Below are positions 5,411 through 7,655 of a DNA stretch of 7,655 nt, piece by piece. The notes under the pieces were generated by a model. That model saw nothing but the letters and a program-made list of their open reading frames with translations. It searched no databases and had not been told where the DNA came from. Made by a program: the position numbers and the translations under genes. The first letter of the stretch is position 1. Every line of letters begins with the position of its first letter. The stretch is from Verrucomicrobiales bacterium (GTDB lineage: Bacteria; Verrucomicrobiota; Verrucomicrobiia; Limisphaerales; JAFMIX01), in the NCBI GenBank assembly GCA_017853785.1, contig JAFMIX010000099.1:1-7655 (forward strand). Direction: 5' to 3'.

Positions 5411-6904
5411 TTACTGGCCAGCGCCGTGGTAACCTTCTTCCCCGTGTTCGGCGAGGTCGAGGCCGACGCTTTCATTTTCCTCGCTCGGGCGCAGGCCGAT
5501 GGTGAACTTCACGAGGTAGGCGATGATGACCGTGCCGACAATCGCCAGCGCGAGGGTCACGCCAATCGCCTTGAGCTGCTCGATCCAGAGCGTGCCGTTG
5601 GCGACGATCTTGTCCAAGCCGTTCTTGGCGGCGTAGGTGTTGACCGAGGTCAGGTTGCCGTTGGCCGTGCCGGTGGCGAGGATGCCGGTGAGGAACGCGC
5701 CGAGCGTGCCGCCGATGGCGTGGACGCCGAACGTGTCCAGCGCGTCGTCATAGCCGAACCAGCCCTTGACCTTGTAGCAGAAGAACCACGGCACGATGCC
5801 CGCCGCAATGCCGATGATGAGCGCGCCGCCTGCGGTGATGAACCCGCACGCGGGCGTCACGACGACCAGACCGGCGACCGCCCCGGAGCAGAAGCCGAGC
5901 ACGCTGGGCTTGCCGCGGGTGATCCATTCGCACAGCGGCCAGACGAAGCACGCGACCGCGGTGGCGATGGTGGTGGTCATGAAGGCATTCGTCGCGATGC
6001 CGTCCGCCGCGAGCGCGCTGCCGGCGTTGAAACCATACCAGCCGACCCAGAGCATACCCGTGCCGATGGAGCACATCACCATGCTGTGCGGGGCCATGGA
6101 TTCCTTGCCGAAGCCGCGGCGCTTGCCGAGGATGATGCAGAGGATGAGCGCCGACCAACCGGAACTCATGTGCACGACCGTGCCGCCCGCGAAGTCAATG
6201 GACTTGATGATGGCGTCGCCGTTCCAGACGCCGTTCATCGCGCCGTTCACGCCCCAGACCATGTGCGCGAGCGGGAAGTAGACCACGATCATCCAGATGC
6301 CGACAAACATGAGGATGGCCGAGAACTTCATGCGTTCCGCGACCGCGCCGAGGATCAACGCGGGGGTGATGATGGCGAACATCAGTTGATACATGGAGAA
6401 GATATTCTGGGAAATCCAGTAGGCGTAGTTTGTGTTCGGCGCGGAAGTGACGCCTTCCAGCATCTTGAACTTCAGGTTGCCGAGCACGCCCTTGATAATG
6501 TCCGTGCCGTCCGCGAACACGAGGCTGTAGCCGAACACCACCCACAGAATCGTCACCAAGCCCGCGATGCCGAAGCATTGGGCGATGACGGAGAGGATGT
6601 TCTTGCGCCGCACGAGACCGCCGTAGAACAGGAACAGCCCGGGCAGCGTCATGAACAAAACGAGCGCGGTGCTGGTCATGAGCCAGGCGTTGTGGCCGGG
6701 GCCGGCCACGCCGGTGGCCTGCACTGCCGCGCCGGCGGCGGGGTCGGTGTTTTGGAAATACGCTTCCAGCGAGGCGAGGCGTTGTTCCGTCGTGGGCGGG
6801 GCCGGAGTCGCGGCGGGCGCGGCGGCCGGGGTGGCGGCATCCTGCGCGAGCGTGGTTAATGTGGCCGCAGCCATCAATGCGAGGATGAGTAGAATTTTTT
6901 TCAT
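5411..6904 (-). CDS. amtB: Ammonium transporter with signal peptide
   Basis: A 497-residue Amt/MEP/Rh channel that moves ammonium across the inner membrane. Residues 1-20 form a cleavable-type signal peptide ending TLA before Gln21. An Ala/Pro-rich periplasmic linker (about 21-70) is longer than in Escherichia coli. About eleven hydrophobic segments follow from residue 74. Conserved elements are PGLFLFYGGLVRRKN (88-102), GAVAERMKF (186-194), DFAGGTVVH with pore His245 and structural Asp237, and DTFGVHAIGG with the second pore His395. The cytoplasmic tail ends in LRPSEENESVGLDLAEHGEEGYH, the usual PII-contacting C-terminus. It starts 34 bases after the glnK stop, the common glnK-amtB order, and ends at a strong terminator. 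The start gives the expected MKKILLIL signal sequence; no Shine-Dalgarno motif is present. Confidence 0.96.
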   Translation of the reverse strand: MKKILLILALMAAATLTTLAQDAATPAAAPAATPAPPTTEQRLASLEAYFQNTDPAAGAAVQATGVAGPGHNAWLMTSTALVLFMTLPGLFLFYGGLVRRKNILSVIAQCFGIAGLVTILWVVFGYSLVFADGTDIIKGVLGNLKFKMLEGVTSAPNTNYAYWISQNIFSMYQLMFAIITPALILGAVAERMKFSAILMFVGIWMIVVYFPLAHMVWGVNGAMNGVWNGDAIIKSIDFAGGTVVHMSSGWSALILCIILGKRRGFGKESMAPHSMVMCSIGTGMLWVGWYGFNAGSALAADGIATNAFMTTTIATAVACFVWPLCEWITRGKPSVLGFCSGAVAGLVVVTPACGFITAGGALIIGIAAGIVPWFFCYKVKGWFGYDDALDTFGVHAIGGTLGAFLTGILATGTANGNLTSVNTYAAKNGLDKIVANGTLWIEQLKAIGVTLALAIVGTVIIAYLVKFTIGLRPSEENESVGLDLAEHGEEGYHGAGQ

Positions 6905-6938
6905 GTTTTGGTAGGATTTCAGTTTGAGGGGGCAGGGG

Positions 6939-7277
6939 TTATACGGCGGCTTCGCCTTTCTCTTCGGTACGGATGCGGATGGCTTGCTCCACGGCGGAGA
7001 CGAAGATCTTGCCGTCGCCGATCTTGCCGGTCTTGGCGGCCTTGATGATGGCGGTCACGGCGGCTTCCACGCTGCTATCGGCCACGACGAGCTCCAGCTT
7101 GATCTTGGGTAGGAAGTCCACGGTGTATTCACTGCCGCGGTAGATTTCCGTGTGGCCTTTCTGGCGGCCAAAGCCCTTGACCTCGGTGACGGTCATGCCT
7201 TCGATGCCCACTTCGCCGAGTGCGTCTTTTACTTCCTCCAGTTTGAACGGTTTGATGATTGCTTCGATTTTTTTCAT
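6939..7277 (-). CDS. glnK: PII nitrogen regulatory protein
   Basis: A 112-residue trimeric PII signal protein that reads 2-oxoglutarate, ATP and ADP and controls AmtB and nitrogen enzymes. It begins with the family-typical MKKIEAIIKPFKLEEVKDAL. The T-loop (about 37-55) contains Gln39 and YRGSEY, with both Tyr51 (uridylylation site in proteobacteria) and Ser49 (phosphorylation site in cyanobacteria). The B-loop TGKIGDGK (83-90) and C-loop Arg101/Arg103 bind nucleotide; all are intact. The frame stays open upstream to a TTG at 7364, but that codon lies within the -24/-12 promoter, so ATG 7277 is the start. Its linkage to amtB favours glnK over glnB. Transcription is probably sigma-54 dependent. 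No uridylyltransferase gene is in the window. Confidence 0.95.
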   Translation of the reverse strand: MKKIEAIIKPFKLEEVKDALGEVGIEGMTVTEVKGFGRQKGHTEIYRGSEYTVDFLPKIKLELVVADSSVEAAVTAIIKAAKTGKIGDGKIFVSAVEQAIRIRTEEKGEAAV

Positions 7278-7306
7278 ATGTTGGTTGGCGGTCGTTGTGC
7301 GATTTT

Positions 7307-7329
7307 GAACCCCGCGTCGGGCGGAGTTC
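7307..7329 (-). promoter_or_regulatory. Stem-loop in the glnK leader
   Basis: GAACTCCGC and GCGGGGTTC pair over 9 base pairs (one G-U) around a 5-base CCGAC loop. With transcription starting near 7337, the hairpin sits about 8 bases from the mRNA 5' end and 29 bases before the start codon. No U-tract follows, so it is not a terminator. It may protect the 5' end or bind a regulator. Confidence 0.45.
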
Positions 7330-7347
7330 GCAAGCTGAGCGTCGTTT

Positions 7348-7363
7348 AGCAACGGTGATGCCA
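7348..7363 (-). promoter_or_regulatory. Sigma-54 (-24/-12) promoter of glnK-amtB
   Basis: The minus strand reads TGGCATCACCGTTGCT. It matches TGGCACG-N4-TTGCW at 10 of 12 defined positions, including the invariant GG and GC at the exact spacing. Initiation is expected near 7337, giving a leader of about 60 bases, almost the same as predicted for glnA. glnK-amtB operons are typical sigma-54/NtrC-type targets. Confidence 0.72.
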
Positions 7364-7389
7364 ACGGTATTTTTTGCTGCGGCGGGATG

Positions 7390-7450
7390 CGCCAAAAGGC
7401 TGCAAAAATTGATCAAAATTGGCGGAGAAACTTTTTCACCGAAAAAATCA
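7390..7450. promoter_or_regulatory. AT-rich upstream region of glnK with palindromes
   Basis: This stretch is strikingly AT-rich for the window. It holds a perfect palindrome TTGATCAA (7409-7416) and a wider inverted repeat CGCCAA (7390-7395) with TTGGCG (7419-7424). It lies about 55-110 bases upstream of the predicted start, where activator or DNA-bending sites of sigma-54 promoters are usually found. It is only a candidate; the repeats do not resemble the enterobacterial NtrC site. The stretch from 7278 to 7572 holds no gene. Confidence 0.35.
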
Positions 7451-7515
7451 CCACCGGCGGGTGCGGCGGGAAATGACCATGGTGTGGCTTTTTGACCACT
7501 GCCGGATGCGGTCCG

Positions 7516-7540
7516 CTGGAGAGTTCATTCCGAACTCCAG
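7516..7540. other. Hairpin after the right-edge gene
   Basis: An imperfect stem pairs CTGG/CCAG and AGTTC/GAACT with a two-base bulge around a 5-base loop. It starts 33 bases after the stop of the minus-strand gene entering from the right. No U-tract follows on either strand, so a terminator role is uncertain. Confidence 0.3.
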
Positions 7541-7572
7541 CAGTCGGCGGGGTGTGGGCGGCGGCGGTCGGG

Positions 7573-7655
7573 TCAGCGGTCCGCTTTTTTCAGGCGGTTG
7601 CGTTCGCGGAGGAATTCAATCACCCCGGGCAGGATGGAGATGATGATGATAGCCA
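7573..7655 (-). CDS. C-terminal end of a membrane protein, possibly DedA family (partial)
   Basis: An open frame enters from the right edge and ends at the TGA at 7575-7573. The visible 26 residues read AIIIISILPGVIEFLRERN and then RLKKADR. This is the end of a hydrophobic helix followed by a basic, cytoplasm-facing tail. The pattern of a hydrophobic run, LPGVIEFLR and a charged tail resembles the C-terminus of DedA/VTT-domain membrane proteins, which I recall but cannot check here. It is on the same strand as glnK but separated from it by almost 300 bases with a promoter in between, so it is not part of that operon. Too little is visible for a firm name. Confidence 0.5.
   Translation of the reverse strand, partial: AIIIISILPGVIEFLRERNRLKKADR

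Noticed and set aside
5309..6859. 516-residue plus-strand open frame opposite amtB
   Set aside because: It is antisense to a full-length ammonium transporter. The composition is extremely Asp/His/Arg/Ala-rich, as expected when a GC-rich membrane-protein gene is read backwards.
7278..7364. 29-residue N-terminal extension of glnK
   Set aside because: Its TTG start lies in the -24/-12 promoter, and PII proteins begin with MKKIEAI-like sequences, present at 7277.
7452..7463. CACC-N4-GGTG dyad as an NtrC site
   Set aside because: The enterobacterial NtrC site has a 5-base spacer and longer arms. In a GC-rich region this short match is not convincing.
7639..7655. GAT triplet run at the right edge as a microsatellite
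   Set aside because: On the minus strand it encodes consecutive isoleucines of a membrane helix, so it is ordinary coding sequence.

Overview
The window is GC-rich bacterial chromosome and looks like the Verrucomicrobiota or a close relative. This is inferred from three things: a eukaryote-like type II glutamine synthetase, a prepilin peptidase with a large insert, and starts without Shine-Dalgarno motifs. I had no database to confirm it. No mobile element, CRISPR array, tRNA or rRNA is visible.

Layout from left to right. A minus-strand housekeeping block covers 1-2667 and is transcribed right to left: aroE (shikimate dehydrogenase), pilD (prepilin peptidase, overlapping aroE), ribH (lumazine synthase), and the first codons of a probable rsmH. 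Upstream of it, also on the minus strand, lies a type II glutamine synthetase gene (2776-3798) with its own terminator. A 268-base divergent spacer follows. Then comes a plus-strand pair with a 4-base ATGA overlap: a very small protein-kinase-like protein (4067-4462) and a complete PP2C-type phosphatase (4459-5298). Convergent to them is a minus-strand glnK-amtB operon (7277 down to 5411) encoding a PII signal protein and an ammonium channel. At the right edge is the C-terminal end of a membrane protein, possibly DedA-like.

The core theme is nitrogen assimilation: ammonium entry (AmtB), its PII regulator (GlnK) and ammonium fixation (GSII). Both nitrogen transcription units have a -24/-12 box of the sigma-54 type at about the same distance from the start codon. 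Each predicted leader begins with a stem-loop. This suggests shared nitrogen-responsive control.

The most intriguing element is the kinase-like/PP2C pair between the two nitrogen units. PII here keeps Ser49 as well as Tyr51. In cyanobacteria, Ser49 of PII is phosphorylated and a PP2C enzyme (PphA) removes the phosphate. A link between this pair and PII or GS is therefore a testable idea, but only an inference from position and motifs. A second point of note is aroE: a well-spaced -35/-10 promoter places the transcription start on the GTG codon, so the message is probably leaderless. The longer reading of aroE would start inside the glnA terminator.
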